DNA of 64,000 nucleotides from CAUZWH01 sp965224275 (GCA_965224275.1 CBDCYR010000003.1:42627-106626); one strand, 5' to 3'; shown: positions 50,334 through 59,263, counted from the first letter of the stretch. Notes: generated by a model from the letters alone, not told the origin. Translations and numbers: made by a program.

Positions 50334-51392
50334 TCACTCTGCTGCTCGCGCGCCGGTCCCGCGCGCTTCATCAGCAAGAATATCATCGACCATCCGCCGG
50401 GCCTGCAAACCGCCGGCGTCTTGCACGAAATCAATCGACGGTGGGAGGCCATCGCCGAACGCGGTCAAGTTTCTCTGCTGCGCCTCAATGACGCTGAGGT
50501 CTTCGCTGAACGCGGTATGGACCTGTCGATAGAGGAGTTCGGTGATACTGGGATCGTCGAGGTTGAAGTCGTGGGCCTGGGCCCAGAAATAGTGGGTCGT
50601 GGTCTCGGTCTCAGGGGTGATGGCGTTGAGGTTACGCATCGTGATGCCCTGCGATCGATCACCTTGTGGCGCGCCGGTACCGGTGCGCGCGCCGCCGACG
50701 TCGAGGCGGACAAAAGCGGGCGGTGTGTAATCGATAATCTGCCAACGATCGATTGCCTCGTCCGGCGCGAACCCGCCCGCTCTTTGGTAGAACGGTGGCG
50801 CGACGCCGTCGAGCATCCAGCGCGTGACGCGGACGCCGTTTTCGGTGGGTTCCGATTTGACCTTGGCGCCGGCCACCTTATCGGTCCCGAGCGTGGTGGG
50901 GTGCACGAATTGAAGGTGCGAGAGGTCGAGCAGATTTTCGACCAGCAGAAGATAATTACCATGGACCATGAGGTGTTCGCCCTTGGCCCGCCAGCCGGGA
51001 TCATCGAGCCAATGGAAATCCTCAATGTCGTTTTTATTGGCGACTGCGGGCTCGCCCATCCAGATCCATAGCCAGTGGTGGCGCTCGACAACCGGATAGG
51101 CGCGAACCCTTGCCTCAGGCGGTATCTGACCTTGGACCGGCGCGTATACGCAGGATCCATCGGCCGCGTAACGGAGCCCGTGATAGGCGCACTCAACCAA
51201 ACCGTCGACCTGCTTGCCGCGCGACAGCGGCATGTGGCGGTGGATGCACCGATCCTCCAATGCGAACGGTTTTCCATCATTGGAGCGAAAAAAGGCGATG
51301 GGCACACCGCAGATCGTGCGTGCCATCGGCTCCTGCCGCCGCACCTCCCAGTCCCAGGCCGCGACGTACCAAAAATTTCGCGGAAATTTCAT
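50334..51392 (-). CDS. Rieske aromatic-ring-hydroxylating oxygenase (VanA-like)
   Basis: The 352-residue product has an N-terminal Rieske [2Fe-2S] domain (CIHRHMPLS and CAYHGLRYAADG, residues 47 to about 80) and a C-terminal iron-binding catalytic domain. Its mononuclear iron ligands lie in NLLDLSHLQFVHP. It resembles vanillate O-demethylase oxygenase subunits and related phenylpropenoid dealkylases; the substrate is not determined. No reductase partner (VanB-like) is adjacent, so it may pair with one encoded elsewhere. It begins about 80 bp after dapB on the same strand. Confidence 0.88.
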   Translation of the reverse strand: MKFPRNFWYVAAWDWEVRRQEPMARTICGVPIAFFRSNDGKPFALEDRCIHRHMPLSRGKQVDGLVECAYHGLRYAADGSCVYAPVQGQIPPEARVRAYPVVERHHWLWIWMGEPAVANKNDIEDFHWLDDPGWRAKGEHLMVHGNYLLLVENLLDLSHLQFVHPTTLGTDKVAGAKVKSEPTENGVRVTRWMLDGVAPPFYQRAGGFAPDEAIDRWQIIDYTPPAFVRLDVGGARTGTGAPQGDRSQGITMRNLNAITPETETTTHYFWAQAHDFNLDDPSITELLYRQVHTAFSEDLSVIEAQQRNLTAFGDGLPPSIDFVQDAGGLQARRMVDDILADEARGTGARAAE

Positions 51393-51473
51393 GGCGTCCT
51401 TTCGCCGGCAATAACGAGACGTGCGCGTGGGAGCATCAAGGCAACAGAGGGTCGCGATATTGTGGGAAACCCG

Positions 51474-52286
51474 TTAGTCATTGAGCCCGAGGACATCGAT
51501 CATCGAGTACAGCCCGGCCGGTTTGCCATGGGCCCAACGCGCCGCGCGCACTGCACCACGCGAGAACACCTGACGGCTTGATGCTTTGTGGGTGAGTTCG
51601 ACGCGTTCGCCATCAGCAGCAAAGACGACCGAATGGTCGCCAACGACATCACCGCCACGGAGTGCCGCAAAACCGATGGTGCCGCGCTCGCGCGCGCCTG
51701 TGATCCCATCGCGGCCCCGGCGCGACGCGGAATCGAGGTCGATTGCACGACCATCGGCAACCGCACGCCCGAGCGCCAGTGCCGTTCCCGACGGCGCGTC
51801 CACTTTATGGCGGTGATGCATTTCCACGATTTCGATGTCGTAATCCTCATCGAGAACAGCGGCCACGCGCTTGGCCAGGCTGAGTAAAAGATTGATGCCG
51901 ACGCTCATATTGGCGGCGTGGACGATGGCGGTCGTTTGAGCGGCCTTTGCCAAGGCCTCGGATTGTGCAGCTTCAAGGCCGGTGGTGCCGATTACCAGAG
52001 CGGTGTGATGCTCGGCCGCAAGTTCGGCATGGACAATCGTGGCGCCGGGCAGGGTGAAATCAAGCACCGCGTCTGACGTCTGAAACACTTCCCGGGGGTC
52101 GCTTTTGATCGCGAGACCCGTGGTGCCGATACCGGCAAGTTGGCCGGGATCAAGACCAATGGAAGGGTGGTCTTTCAATTCGCTGGCGCCGCTTAGCACA
52201 CAACCGTCAGTGGCGGCGACCTCGCGCGCCAACGTGATTCCCATGCGACCGGCGCTACCGGTAATACCAACTCGAACGTCTGCCAT
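51474..52286 (-). CDS. dapB: 4-hydroxy-tetrahydrodipicolinate reductase
   Basis: DapB reduces 4-hydroxy-tetrahydrodipicolinate with NAD(P)H in lysine and diaminopimelate synthesis. The 270-residue product starts at ATG 52286 (MADVRVGITGSAGRMG) with dinucleotide-binding GITGSAGRMGITLA. DVVVDFTLPGA-type segment AVLDFTLPGATIVHAELA, the signature EIVEMHHRHKVDAPSGTAL (catalytic His and Lys), and FSRGAVRAARW are present. The frame open to 52316 is not conserved. Normal length. Confidence 0.96.
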   Translation of the reverse strand: MADVRVGITGSAGRMGITLAREVAATDGCVLSGASELKDHPSIGLDPGQLAGIGTTGLAIKSDPREVFQTSDAVLDFTLPGATIVHAELAAEHHTALVIGTTGLEAAQSEALAKAAQTTAIVHAANMSVGINLLLSLAKRVAAVLDEDYDIEIVEMHHRHKVDAPSGTALALGRAVADGRAIDLDSASRRGRDGITGARERGTIGFAALRGGDVVGDHSVVFAADGERVELTHKASSRQVFSRGAVRAARWAHGKPAGLYSMIDVLGLND

Positions 52287-52555
52287 TGTCGTCTCAAAAC
52301 TACTTCCAGAGCACACATAATAGTGGTCTCGCAGAAAAAGTCCTTCGCTTCAGACGTCACGTCTGAGCCGTTCGGCGGTCCGAAATACAACGGGGTAGAT
52401 TGTCCACGGCAGACCTGCGATCACAGCCGACACCACGTTTCGTTTGACGAAGTGCTTCCGCACTTCAGCGGACGTGTGGCTTGGTCTTCAGATGGATTAC
52501 GAACTGTTATAGGTAGCCGCCGCGCGACTGCGGACCAGACCTAGCGCTCAGGTCC
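52287..52555. other. Gap between dapB and dnaJ
   Basis: The 269 bp are on the leading side of dapB and the trailing side of dnaJ. I see no coding frame. A 7-bp inverted repeat TCAGACG/CGTCTGA lies at 52350-52366. No T-tract follows it, so it may be an operator or an attenuator rather than an intrinsic terminator. Confidence 0.55.
52350..52366. repeat. Inverted repeat upstream of dapB
   Basis: TCAGACG and CGTCTGA are separated by TCA. It lies 64 bp upstream of the dapB ATG on the minus strand, in a position suited to a transcription-factor site. No regulator is implied by sequence alone. Confidence 0.45.
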
Positions 52556-53692
52556 TTAGTCTTTGAGGTCTTCCCACAGATCCTTGACCTTGGTGAAGAA
52601 GCCCTCGGATTCGGGGTTTGTCTTGGCGGTGCCGGTTTTGTTGAACTCTTCGAGCAACTCGCGCTGACGCTTGGTCAAATTGACCGGGGTTTCCACCGTT
52701 GTCTGGATGTACATGTCGCCGCGGCCCTGGCCGCGTAGCACCGGCATTCCCTTGCCGCGGAGCCGGAACTGACGACCGGCCTGGCAGCCGGACGGGATCG
52801 TTACCTTGGCACGACCGCTATCGACGGTTGGCACCTCTATGTTGCCGCCCAGCGCTGCCGTGGTCATTGAGATGGGCACGCGGCAGAATATATTGGCGCC
52901 CTCGCGCTGGAATAATTTATGCGGAGCGACTGAAACGAAGATGTAGAGATCGCCTGACGGTCCCCCCAGCATGCCAGCTTCGCCCTCGCCGGAGAGCCGA
53001 ATTCGGGTGCCATCCTCAACCCCCTTCGGGATGTTGACCGCCAGAGTTCGCTCACGGTGAACCCGACCCGATCCCGAGCATGCCCGGCATGGGTCGGAGA
53101 TGACATGGCCCATGCCGCCGCAGGTGGGGCAGGTGCGCTCGATGGTGAAAAAGCCCTGCTGGGCCCGGACTTTGCCGCGACCGCCGCAACCCGGGCATGC
53201 GCTCGGCTGGGCACCCGCTGCCGATCCGGTGCCGTTACACGAATCACAAGCCACGGAGGTCGGTACCTTGACCTGGACTTTCTTACCGCTGAACGCGTCG
53301 TTGAGCGACACCTCAAGATTGTAGCGTAGATCACCCCCGCGAGCCTGAGCGGTGCGTCGGCGGCCACCGCCACTGCCCATGAATTCGCCGAACAAATCAT
53401 CGAAGACGTCAGCAAAGCCGGAACTGAAGTCGAACCCGGCGGCGCCGCGATGTCCGCCCATACCGTCTTCAAACGCCGCATGACCAAACTGGTCGTACGC
53501 GGCGCGTTTCTCATCGTCTTTGAGAACGTCGTAAGCTTCGTTAATTTCCTTGAACTTCCGCTCGGCTTCCTTGTCACCCTGGTTTTGATCAGGGTGAAAC
53601 TTCATCGCCAGTTTTCGGTACGACTTTTTGAGGTCGTCGAGCGACGCGTCGCGGCTGACTTTCAGTGCTTCGTAGTAATCTTGCTTGGCCAT
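52556..53692 (-). CDS. dnaJ: Chaperone DnaJ (Hsp40)
   Basis: DnaJ delivers unfolded substrates to DnaK and stimulates its ATPase. The 378-residue product has the J domain with HPD (KFHPDQNQGDKEAERK near 32-47), a Gly/Phe-rich linker (about 78-115, GGHRGAAGFDFSSGFADVFDDLFGEF) and a zinc-finger domain with four CxxCxGxG-type repeats: CDSCNGTG, CPGCGGRG, CPTCGGMG and CRACSGSG (about 150-215). The C-terminal substrate domain ends with RELLEEFNKT. It follows dnaK by about 108 bp on the same strand. Confidence 0.97.
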   Translation of the reverse strand: MAKQDYYEALKVSRDASLDDLKKSYRKLAMKFHPDQNQGDKEAERKFKEINEAYDVLKDDEKRAAYDQFGHAAFEDGMGGHRGAAGFDFSSGFADVFDDLFGEFMGSGGGRRRTAQARGGDLRYNLEVSLNDAFSGKKVQVKVPTSVACDSCNGTGSAAGAQPSACPGCGGRGKVRAQQGFFTIERTCPTCGGMGHVISDPCRACSGSGRVHRERTLAVNIPKGVEDGTRIRLSGEGEAGMLGGPSGDLYIFVSVAPHKLFQREGANIFCRVPISMTTAALGGNIEVPTVDSGRAKVTIPSGCQAGRQFRLRGKGMPVLRGQGRGDMYIQTTVETPVNLTKRQRELLEEFNKTGTAKTNPESEGFFTKVKDLWEDLKD

Positions 53693-53800
53693 TGATGCCT
53701 ACATCGCCGGCGAGCCGGCCGACAGCAGATGCATGCAGCTGCGCATCGGAATCGAACGAGATCCGGCCATCGTGCAGGTCCGTCGTTGCCGACGCGACTG

Positions 53801-55765
53801 CTACGCGGACTTGTTCTTTTTCTCGTCGTCGTCGTCGTCGTCGACTTCCTCGAAGTCGGCATCGACGACATCGGCATCGACGACATCGGCATCGGCATCC
53901 TGTCCGGACTGATCCTGGCCGCCGTCGGCACCGTCGGGCGGCACTGCGCCGTCCTCGCCGGCTTGTTGCTGGTACATGGCTTCGCCGAGTTTCATCGAGG
54001 CCTGGGCCAGCGCTTCCATCTTGGCGTTTAGTTCGGCGAGGTCGTCACCGTCTTTGACCGCTTTCAGCCCTTCCAGTTCGGCTTCAATGGTCGCCTTGTC
54101 TTCTTCGCCGACGCGATCGCCATACTCGCTTAGATTCTTTTCCGTCATATGGATCAAGGCATCGGCCTGATTTCGCGCCTCCACGAACTCGCGCCGTTTT
54201 TTGTCGTCGTCAGCGTGCGATTCGGCCTCTTTGACCATGCGCTCGATCTCGTCGTCAGACAGCCCGCCCGACGCTTGAATTCGAATCTGCTGCTCCTTGC
54301 CGGTTCCCTTGTCCTTGGCGGAAACGTTGACCAGACCGTTGGCGTCAATATCGAACGTGACTTCGATCTGCGGCACACCGCGCGGCGCCGGCGGCAGGCC
54401 GACAAGATCGAACTGGCCAAGCAGTTTGTTGTCGCCGGCCATCTCACGTTCGCCCTGGAAGACGCGGATCGTCACCGCACTCTGATGATCTTCGGCGGTC
54501 GAGAAAACCTGGCCTTTACGGGTCGGGATGGTGGTGTTGCGTTCAATCAACCGGGTAAAGACCCCACCGAGAGTCTCGATCCCGAGGCTCAGGGGTGTAA
54601 CGTCGAGCAGCAGTACGTCCTTGACTTCGCCCTGCAGCACACCGGCCTGAATTGCGGCCCCGATGGCAACCACTTCGTCGGGGTTAACGCCGCGGTGGGG
54701 TTCACGCCCGAAAAAATTCTTTACCGTTTCGATGACTTTCGGCATCCGCGTCATGCCGCCGACGAGAACCACCTCGCTGATCTCTCCAGCCGACAATCCC
54801 GAGTCCTTAAGCGCCGATTTGCATGGATCGATCGTGCGGTCGACGAGATCGTCGACCAGGGCTTCGAGTTTGGCTCGGGTCAGCTTCATCGTCAGATGTT
54901 TGGGTCCGCTTTGGTCGGCGGTGATGAAAGGCAGATTGATCTCGGTCTGCATGGCGCTCGAGAGCTCAATCTTGGCCTTTTCGGCGGCTTCCTTCAGGCG
55001 CTGCAGCGCCAGTTTGTCGCCGCGTAGGTCGATTCCCTGCTCTTTCTTGAATTCATCGGCGAGATAGCCCACCAGGCGCATGTCAAAATCTTCGCCGCCG
55101 AGGAAGGTATCGCCGTTGGTTGCTTTGACTTCGAAGACACCATCGCCGATCTCGAGAATCGAAACGTCAAACGTGCCGCCACCCAGATCATAGACGGCGA
55201 TCGTCTTGTTTTCAGATTTGTCGAGGCCGTAGGACAGCGACGCCGCGGTCGGTTCGTTGATGATGCGCAGCACTTCGAGCCCGGCAATCTGGCCGGCATC
55301 TTTGGTTGCCTGCCGCTGGGCGTCGTCGAAATAGGCCGGAACCGTGATGACGGCCTGGGTCACGTCCGCACCGAGATAGGCCTCGGCGGTTTCCTTCATT
55401 TTCTTGAGGACGTAGGCGCTAATCTGGCTGGGCGAATATTTTTCACCCTTGGCTTCAACCCAGGCATCGCCATTGTCGGCTTTGACGATCTGATAAGGAA
55501 CCATCTCCTTATCCTTCTTGGTCATGGGATCGTCGTGGCGGCGCCCTATCAGGCGCTTTATGGCGAACAGGGTGTTTTCGGGGTTGGTCACACCCTGTCG
55601 CTTGGCAGCCTGACCGACGAGAACCTCTTCGTCGTCTGTAAACGCGACCATTGATGGCGTGGTGCGCGAGCCTTCCGTGTTTTCAATGACTTTCGCGTCG
55701 CCGCCTTCCATGACCGCGACGCAGGAGTTTGTGGTACCGAGATCGATGCCGACTACTTTGGACAT
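53801..55765 (-). CDS. dnaK: Chaperone DnaK (Hsp70)
   Basis: DnaK is the ATP-driven Hsp70. The 654-residue product has GIDLGTTNSCVAVMEGG (N-terminal phosphate 1), the adenosine and phosphate-2 motifs (IAVYDLGGGTFDVSILEIGDGVFEV; VVLVGGMTRMPKV), and a substrate domain followed by a lid. The C-terminus is highly acidic and carries a tandem DADVV repeat (15-bp DNA repeat near 53860-53895), a run of Asp, and EKKNKSA. It is normal in size. It has its own sigma-32-type promoter and is separated from grpE-hrcA by a gene on the other strand. Confidence 0.98.
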   Translation of the reverse strand: MSKVVGIDLGTTNSCVAVMEGGDAKVIENTEGSRTTPSMVAFTDDEEVLVGQAAKRQGVTNPENTLFAIKRLIGRRHDDPMTKKDKEMVPYQIVKADNGDAWVEAKGEKYSPSQISAYVLKKMKETAEAYLGADVTQAVITVPAYFDDAQRQATKDAGQIAGLEVLRIINEPTAASLSYGLDKSENKTIAVYDLGGGTFDVSILEIGDGVFEVKATNGDTFLGGEDFDMRLVGYLADEFKKEQGIDLRGDKLALQRLKEAAEKAKIELSSAMQTEINLPFITADQSGPKHLTMKLTRAKLEALVDDLVDRTIDPCKSALKDSGLSAGEISEVVLVGGMTRMPKVIETVKNFFGREPHRGVNPDEVVAIGAAIQAGVLQGEVKDVLLLDVTPLSLGIETLGGVFTRLIERNTTIPTRKGQVFSTAEDHQSAVTIRVFQGEREMAGDNKLLGQFDLVGLPPAPRGVPQIEVTFDIDANGLVNVSAKDKGTGKEQQIRIQASGGLSDDEIERMVKEAESHADDDKKRREFVEARNQADALIHMTEKNLSEYGDRVGEEDKATIEAELEGLKAVKDGDDLAELNAKMEALAQASMKLGEAMYQQQAGEDGAVPPDGADGGQDQSGQDADADVVDADVVDADFEEVDDDDDDEKKNKSA

Positions 55766-55849
55766 TTTTATTCACTCTCAACAGCGGCAGAACCAAGCGG
55801 CCTCGTTATGGCACCGCTCGGATCCCCAAGGGGTTGGTGATTCATCGGA

Positions 55850-55879
55850 TATATAAGTTGTGCATATGCCTCTCGCAAG
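55850..55879 (-). promoter_or_regulatory. Sigma-32 (RpoH) heat-shock promoter of dnaK
   Basis: On the minus strand CTTG (55879-55876) is 18 bp from CTTATATA (55857-55850). This matches the alphaproteobacterial RpoH pattern CTTG-N17/18-CYTATNT. The start of transcription would fall about 75 bases upstream of the dnaK ATG. It lies in the gap before the DUF1848 gene, whose open frame extends through it. Confidence 0.85.
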
Positions 55880-56021
55880 CCGATGCGGCTGGCGCGGGGT
55901 CGTTTTCCAGCATTCTATCGATTCGTCTACGCGCACACCCTATCAGAACGGCCGATTTCTTACCTATCGTCGGGTTGCCGCGATTGGCTCTCCTTGTATG
56001 GTGGAATACCGCCGCAGCGCC

Positions 56022-56966
56022 ATGATTATTTCAGCCAGCTACAAAACCGACATTCCAGCCTTCTACGGCGATTGGTTTATCAATCGCTTGCGGCTGGGCC
56101 ATTGCCGCATGCGCAATCCCTGGGGCGGCCAGCTCTATGACGTCCCGCTCGACCCCGAATCCGTCGATGGCTTCGTGTTTTGGACGCGAAACATCGGGCC
56201 GTTCCTCCATCAACTCGATGAAGTGCATCGCGGCGGTTATCCCTTCGTTGTGCAGTACACGATCACCGGTTACCCACGAGAGCTTGAGCGGTCGGTGCAA
56301 GATGGGCCGCGGATGATGCGCCTGGCACGTCGGGTGGCGGACGAATTCGGGCCCCATGCCGTGGTGTGGCGTTACGACCCGATTCTCTATTCGTCGCTTA
56401 CGTCTCGTGAATTTCATCTCGATAACTTTGCTGATATCGCCCGCGGCATGGACGGCGTGACCACTGAAGTGGTGATCTCCTACACCCATTTTTACCGTAA
56501 GACGCGACGCAACCTCGATCGAGCCGCTGAGCGAAGCGGGTTCACGTGGAACGATGAAATTCCACAACTAAAACGTGGCCTAACGAGTGATCTCGCGGCG
56601 ATCGCGCGGACCCATGGCATGCACCTGACTGTCTGTTCGCAACAGGCGTTCATGTCGGGACGCGTACAACCGGCGCGCTGCGTTGATGCCAAGCGTTTGA
56701 GCCGTGTCGCCGGTTACGACATCACCGCGCGGGAGAAAGGCAATCGACCCGGCTGCGGATGCCACGAATCACGCGACATTGGCGAATACGACACTTGCCC
56801 GCACGGATGTGTCTATTGCTACGCGGTCGACCAGCGCAGTCGGGCGCAGGTTAGATACAGAACGCACGACCCGTCCGGTCCCTTCCTGTTCGCACCCGAG
56901 GATGTGCCAAAACATCGGCGTAAAACACCTGCTGCAGGCTCGTCGTTTGACAATAAGTTTGGCTAA
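56022..56966 (+). CDS. DUF1848 protein with C-terminal cysteine cluster
   Basis: The 314-residue product begins MIISASYKTDIPAFYGDWFINRL; ATG 55998 is an alternative and frames to 55860 are open but not conserved. It matches DUF1848. FVFWTRNIGPFLHQLDE (about 53-69) and HAVVWRYDPILYSS suit a TIM-barrel-like fold. The end carries a cysteine-rich motif, CGCHESRDIGEYDTCPHGCVYCYA (the ligand set is Cys at 259, 261, 273, 277 and 280, approximate), which resembles an iron-sulfur cluster site. The C-x3-C-x2-C part recalls radical-SAM enzymes, but no activity is known. It sits between grpE and dnaK on the opposite strand. Confidence 0.8.
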   Translation: MIISASYKTDIPAFYGDWFINRLRLGHCRMRNPWGGQLYDVPLDPESVDGFVFWTRNIGPFLHQLDEVHRGGYPFVVQYTITGYPRELERSVQDGPRMMRLARRVADEFGPHAVVWRYDPILYSSLTSREFHLDNFADIARGMDGVTTEVVISYTHFYRKTRRNLDRAAERSGFTWNDEIPQLKRGLTSDLAAIARTHGMHLTVCSQQAFMSGRVQPARCVDAKRLSRVAGYDITAREKGNRPGCGCHESRDIGEYDTCPHGCVYCYAVDQRSRAQVRYRTHDPSGPFLFAPEDVPKHRRKTPAAGSSFDNKFG

Positions 56967-57066
56967 CCCGGCCCTACGAACGTTCGTACGCCGAGCCGAG
57001 CCAGTGATATGACGCGCCGCCCTAGGGGTGATGGCCGTAGCCACCACAAAATATCGTACCCGCCCG

Positions 57067-57981
57067 TCAGACCTTGGTGTCGATCCTTGGTGAATCCTCG
57101 TGCGACTCTCCCGGCGACTCCCCTTGGGTTACTCCTTGGGACTCGCCTTGGGACTCGCCTTGGGATTCTTGGAGCAAATCTTTATCTCCTGGAGATTCTT
57201 TGGCCGCATCACCGCCCGGCTTATCGCCGGTGGCTTGGGCCTTGGCAATCCCGACCATGGCCGGGCGCAGGAGGCGATCGGCAATGACGTATCCGGGTTC
57301 CATCACCTGGACAATCGTGCCTGCGGCCTGACCGGCGGCATCGACCTCGAACATTGCTTGGTGAAAGTTGTGGTCAAATTTTTCGCCAAGCGGATCGATC
57401 GACTTGATCCCCTGTTGATCGAACACCTTTAGAAGCTCGCGCTCGGTCATTTCGATGCCGGCGAGAAGCGTTTTGATGGTTTCGTTCTCGTGTTCGTCAT
57501 CGGGAACAGACTCGATCGCGCGCCGAAGGTTGTCGGCCACGGTTAGAATGCTGCGCGCAAAACCAGTGAGGGCGTATTTGCTGGCTTCGCGGCGATCCCG
57601 CTCAGCGCGCTTGCGCGTGTTCTCCAGCTCCGCCATAGCGCGCAAGAGCCGGTCTCGCAATTCAGCAATCTGGTCTTCGACGGAAGGTGGCGCATCGTCA
57701 TCGGAGTCGGTCTCGTCATCGGATGCCTCGCTCACCTTGGCTCGATCGTATGCCCCTGCCGCCTCGGCGATAGCCGCCACATCGATCGGCTCCAGCGTTT
57801 CGGGCGCCGCGTCCGATGGCACAGCGCCGTTAATTGCGGCATCAGCGGCGGCGTTATCCGCCGGCGTCGCCGGAACGGCGTCACCCGCTTCATTTGACGC
57901 ATCGGGCGGCGTCGCCGATTCGGAATCCTCAGTACTGAGGGCCGCTTCCGGCGGTTTTGATTCATTCTTGGTGTCGTTCAT
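57067..57981 (-). CDS. grpE: Nucleotide exchange factor GrpE, with long repeat tails
   Basis: GrpE releases ADP from DnaK. The 304-residue product is about 100 longer than usual. The N-terminal 95 residues are Ala/Asp/Glu-rich and unstructured. The conserved coiled-coil and beta domain spans about 100-245: LRAMAELENTRKRAERDRRE, VADNLRRAIES, GEKFDHNFHQAMFEVD and VMEPGYVIADRLLRPAMVGIA. The C-terminal 45 residues contain four-residue ESQG/ESPG repeats from a 12-bp DNA repeat (57120-57170). It is encoded 31 bp downstream of hrcA, so both are likely read from the hrcA promoter. Confidence 0.93.
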   Translation of the reverse strand: MNDTKNESKPPEAALSTEDSESATPPDASNEAGDAVPATPADNAAADAAINGAVPSDAAPETLEPIDVAAIAEAAGAYDRAKVSEASDDETDSDDDAPPSVEDQIAELRDRLLRAMAELENTRKRAERDRREASKYALTGFARSILTVADNLRRAIESVPDDEHENETIKTLLAGIEMTERELLKVFDQQGIKSIDPLGEKFDHNFHQAMFEVDAAGQAAGTIVQVMEPGYVIADRLLRPAMVGIAKAQATGDKPGGDAAKESPGDKDLLQESQGESQGESQGVTQGESPGESHEDSPRIDTKV

Positions 57982-58012
57982 AAAGCTAGCTGTAAGTCCC
58001 TATTACCAAACG

Positions 58013-59080
58013 CTATCCCATCAAACCGCCGATGACTTTGGCGGTGTAGTCGACCATCGGAATGATGCGGCCGTAATTTATTCGGGTCGGGCCGATGACG
58101 CCGATGGCCCCGACGATTTGGTCGCGGCTATCGTGGTAGGGCGCGACGACCAACGAGCAGCCGGACAGCCCGAACAGCTCATTCTCGGAACCGATATAAA
58201 TGCGCACGCCCTCGGCGGCGGTCGTCAAGTCGATCAGACGCTCAAGGCCCTTTTTGGTTTCGAGTGTATCGAACAACAGTCGAACATGTTCAAGGTCCTC
58301 GACCGCCCTGACGTCTTCAAGCAACTTGCTTTGCCCACGCACGATAAGCGTTGTGTGGTCCTCACCGCTCCATGACGCGAGACCCGCTTCAACCACGCGC
58401 GCGGTGACCTCGTCGAGCTGATTGCGGGCGCTCACCAGTTCCTGGCGCAGCTGTTCGCGGGTTTCGTCGAGCGTGTTGCCGCGGATGCGTGCGTTCAGGT
58501 AGTTCGTCGCCTCGGCCAAATCCGCAGGTGTGACGCCCACTGGAGAATCAATCACACGGTTTTCGACGCTGCCGTCTTCGGCGACCAGGACGACGAGGCT
58601 GCGTTGTGCGTCGAGGCTTACAAACTCGATATGCTTGACCGGGCGATCGCGTTTTGGGGCGATGACCAAGCCGGCGCAATGGGAGAGCCCCGCCAGCATC
58701 GTCGTGGCTTCGCCAAACACCTCTTCGAGGCTGCGCCCGCTGGCGACACACAGGGTCTCGATGTTGCCGCGCTCTTCCGCCGAAAGATTGCCAAGCTCGA
58801 GAATTCCATCGACGAAAAACCTGAGCCCGAGCTCGGTTGGCAATCGTCCCGCCGACGTATGCGGCGCGAACAGCAATCCCAGTTCCTCGAGATCGGCCAT
58901 CGTGTTGCGGATCGATGCCGGCGAGAGGTTCATGTTTAACCGCTTTGCCAGCGTCCGCGAGCCGATGGGTTCGCCAGTTTCGACGAAGGCGTCGACGATA
59001 TTGCGAAAGATCTCACGCGACCGTTCGTTCAAGTCCTCGACGACCCGACGTGTCGCCAAATCTGTTCTGGCTTCGGTCAT
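58013..59080 (-). CDS. hrcA: Heat-inducible transcription repressor HrcA
   Basis: HrcA represses chaperone genes by binding CIRCE elements. The 355-residue product has the N-terminal winged-helix region (REIFRNIVDAFVETGEPIGSRTLAKRLNMNLSPASIRNTMADLEELGLL, residues 18-66) and the central dimerisation/GAF-like region. The C-terminal segment is VVAPYHDSRDQIVGAIGVIGPTRINYGRIIPMVDYTAKVI. The ATG at 59080 follows a repeat element (copy C). No CIRCE (TTAGCACTC-N9-GAGTGCTAA) occurs upstream of hrcA, grpE or dnaK here, so its targets, for example groESL, are probably elsewhere. Confidence 0.95.
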   Translation of the reverse strand: MTEARTDLATRRVVEDLNERSREIFRNIVDAFVETGEPIGSRTLAKRLNMNLSPASIRNTMADLEELGLLFAPHTSAGRLPTELGLRFFVDGILELGNLSAEERGNIETLCVASGRSLEEVFGEATTMLAGLSHCAGLVIAPKRDRPVKHIEFVSLDAQRSLVVLVAEDGSVENRVIDSPVGVTPADLAEATNYLNARIRGNTLDETREQLRQELVSARNQLDEVTARVVEAGLASWSGEDHTTLIVRGQSKLLEDVRAVEDLEHVRLLFDTLETKKGLERLIDLTTAAEGVRIYIGSENELFGLSGCSLVVAPYHDSRDQIVGAIGVIGPTRINYGRIIPMVDYTAKVIGGLMG

Positions 59081-59083
59081 GCC

Positions 59084-59108
59084 CTAGTGGATGAAATCCA
59101 ACATATGG
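59084..59108 (-). repeat. Short repeat, copy C, directly upstream of hrcA
   Basis: Read on the minus strand this is ACCATATGTTGGATTTCAT plus CCACTA. It matches copy A at 62.0 kb in 24 of 25 positions. It ends three bases before the hrcA start codon and contains a tiny frame ATG TTG GAT TTC ATC CAC TAG. It could affect hrcA translation, which has no clear Shine-Dalgarno. Confidence 0.6.
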
Positions 59109-59158
59109 TTTCGCTCGAGCGCCACGACATCGTGCTACGTTCATACACTCGGCACACC

Positions 59159-59187
59159 AATATGGTAACAGCTTTTCGCGGCGTCAA
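59159..59187 (-). promoter_or_regulatory. Probable sigma-70 promoter of hrcA-grpE
   Basis: On the minus strand TTGACG (59187-59182) and CATATT (59164-59159) are 17 bp apart. Transcription would start about 70 bases upstream of hrcA. No heat-shock box overlaps it. Confidence 0.55.
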
Positions 59188-59223
59188 CGCATGTGCGATC
59201 GTTGGCAGACCGGACCTCGGGGA

Positions 59224-59263
59224 ACGAATCCAACCAATGGTGCCCGTACGATCCTGTATCCTG
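59224..59263 (-). repeat. Short repeat, copy B, in the hrcA-rph divergent region
   Basis: On the minus strand the segment aligns with copy A at 61.99-62.03 kb in 31 of 37 positions (AGGATACAGGATCGTACGGG followed by CACCATTGGTTGGATTC against GGGATACGCGATCGTATGGG followed by CACCATATGTTGGATTC). Several differences fall in third-codon positions of the frame DTxSYGHHxLDS, so the segment may once have been coding. Confidence 0.6.

Noticed and set aside
59084..59187. CIRCE element upstream of hrcA
   Set aside because: I looked for TTAGCACTC and GAGTGCTAA with a 9-bp spacer; only fragments such as GTGCTA occur.
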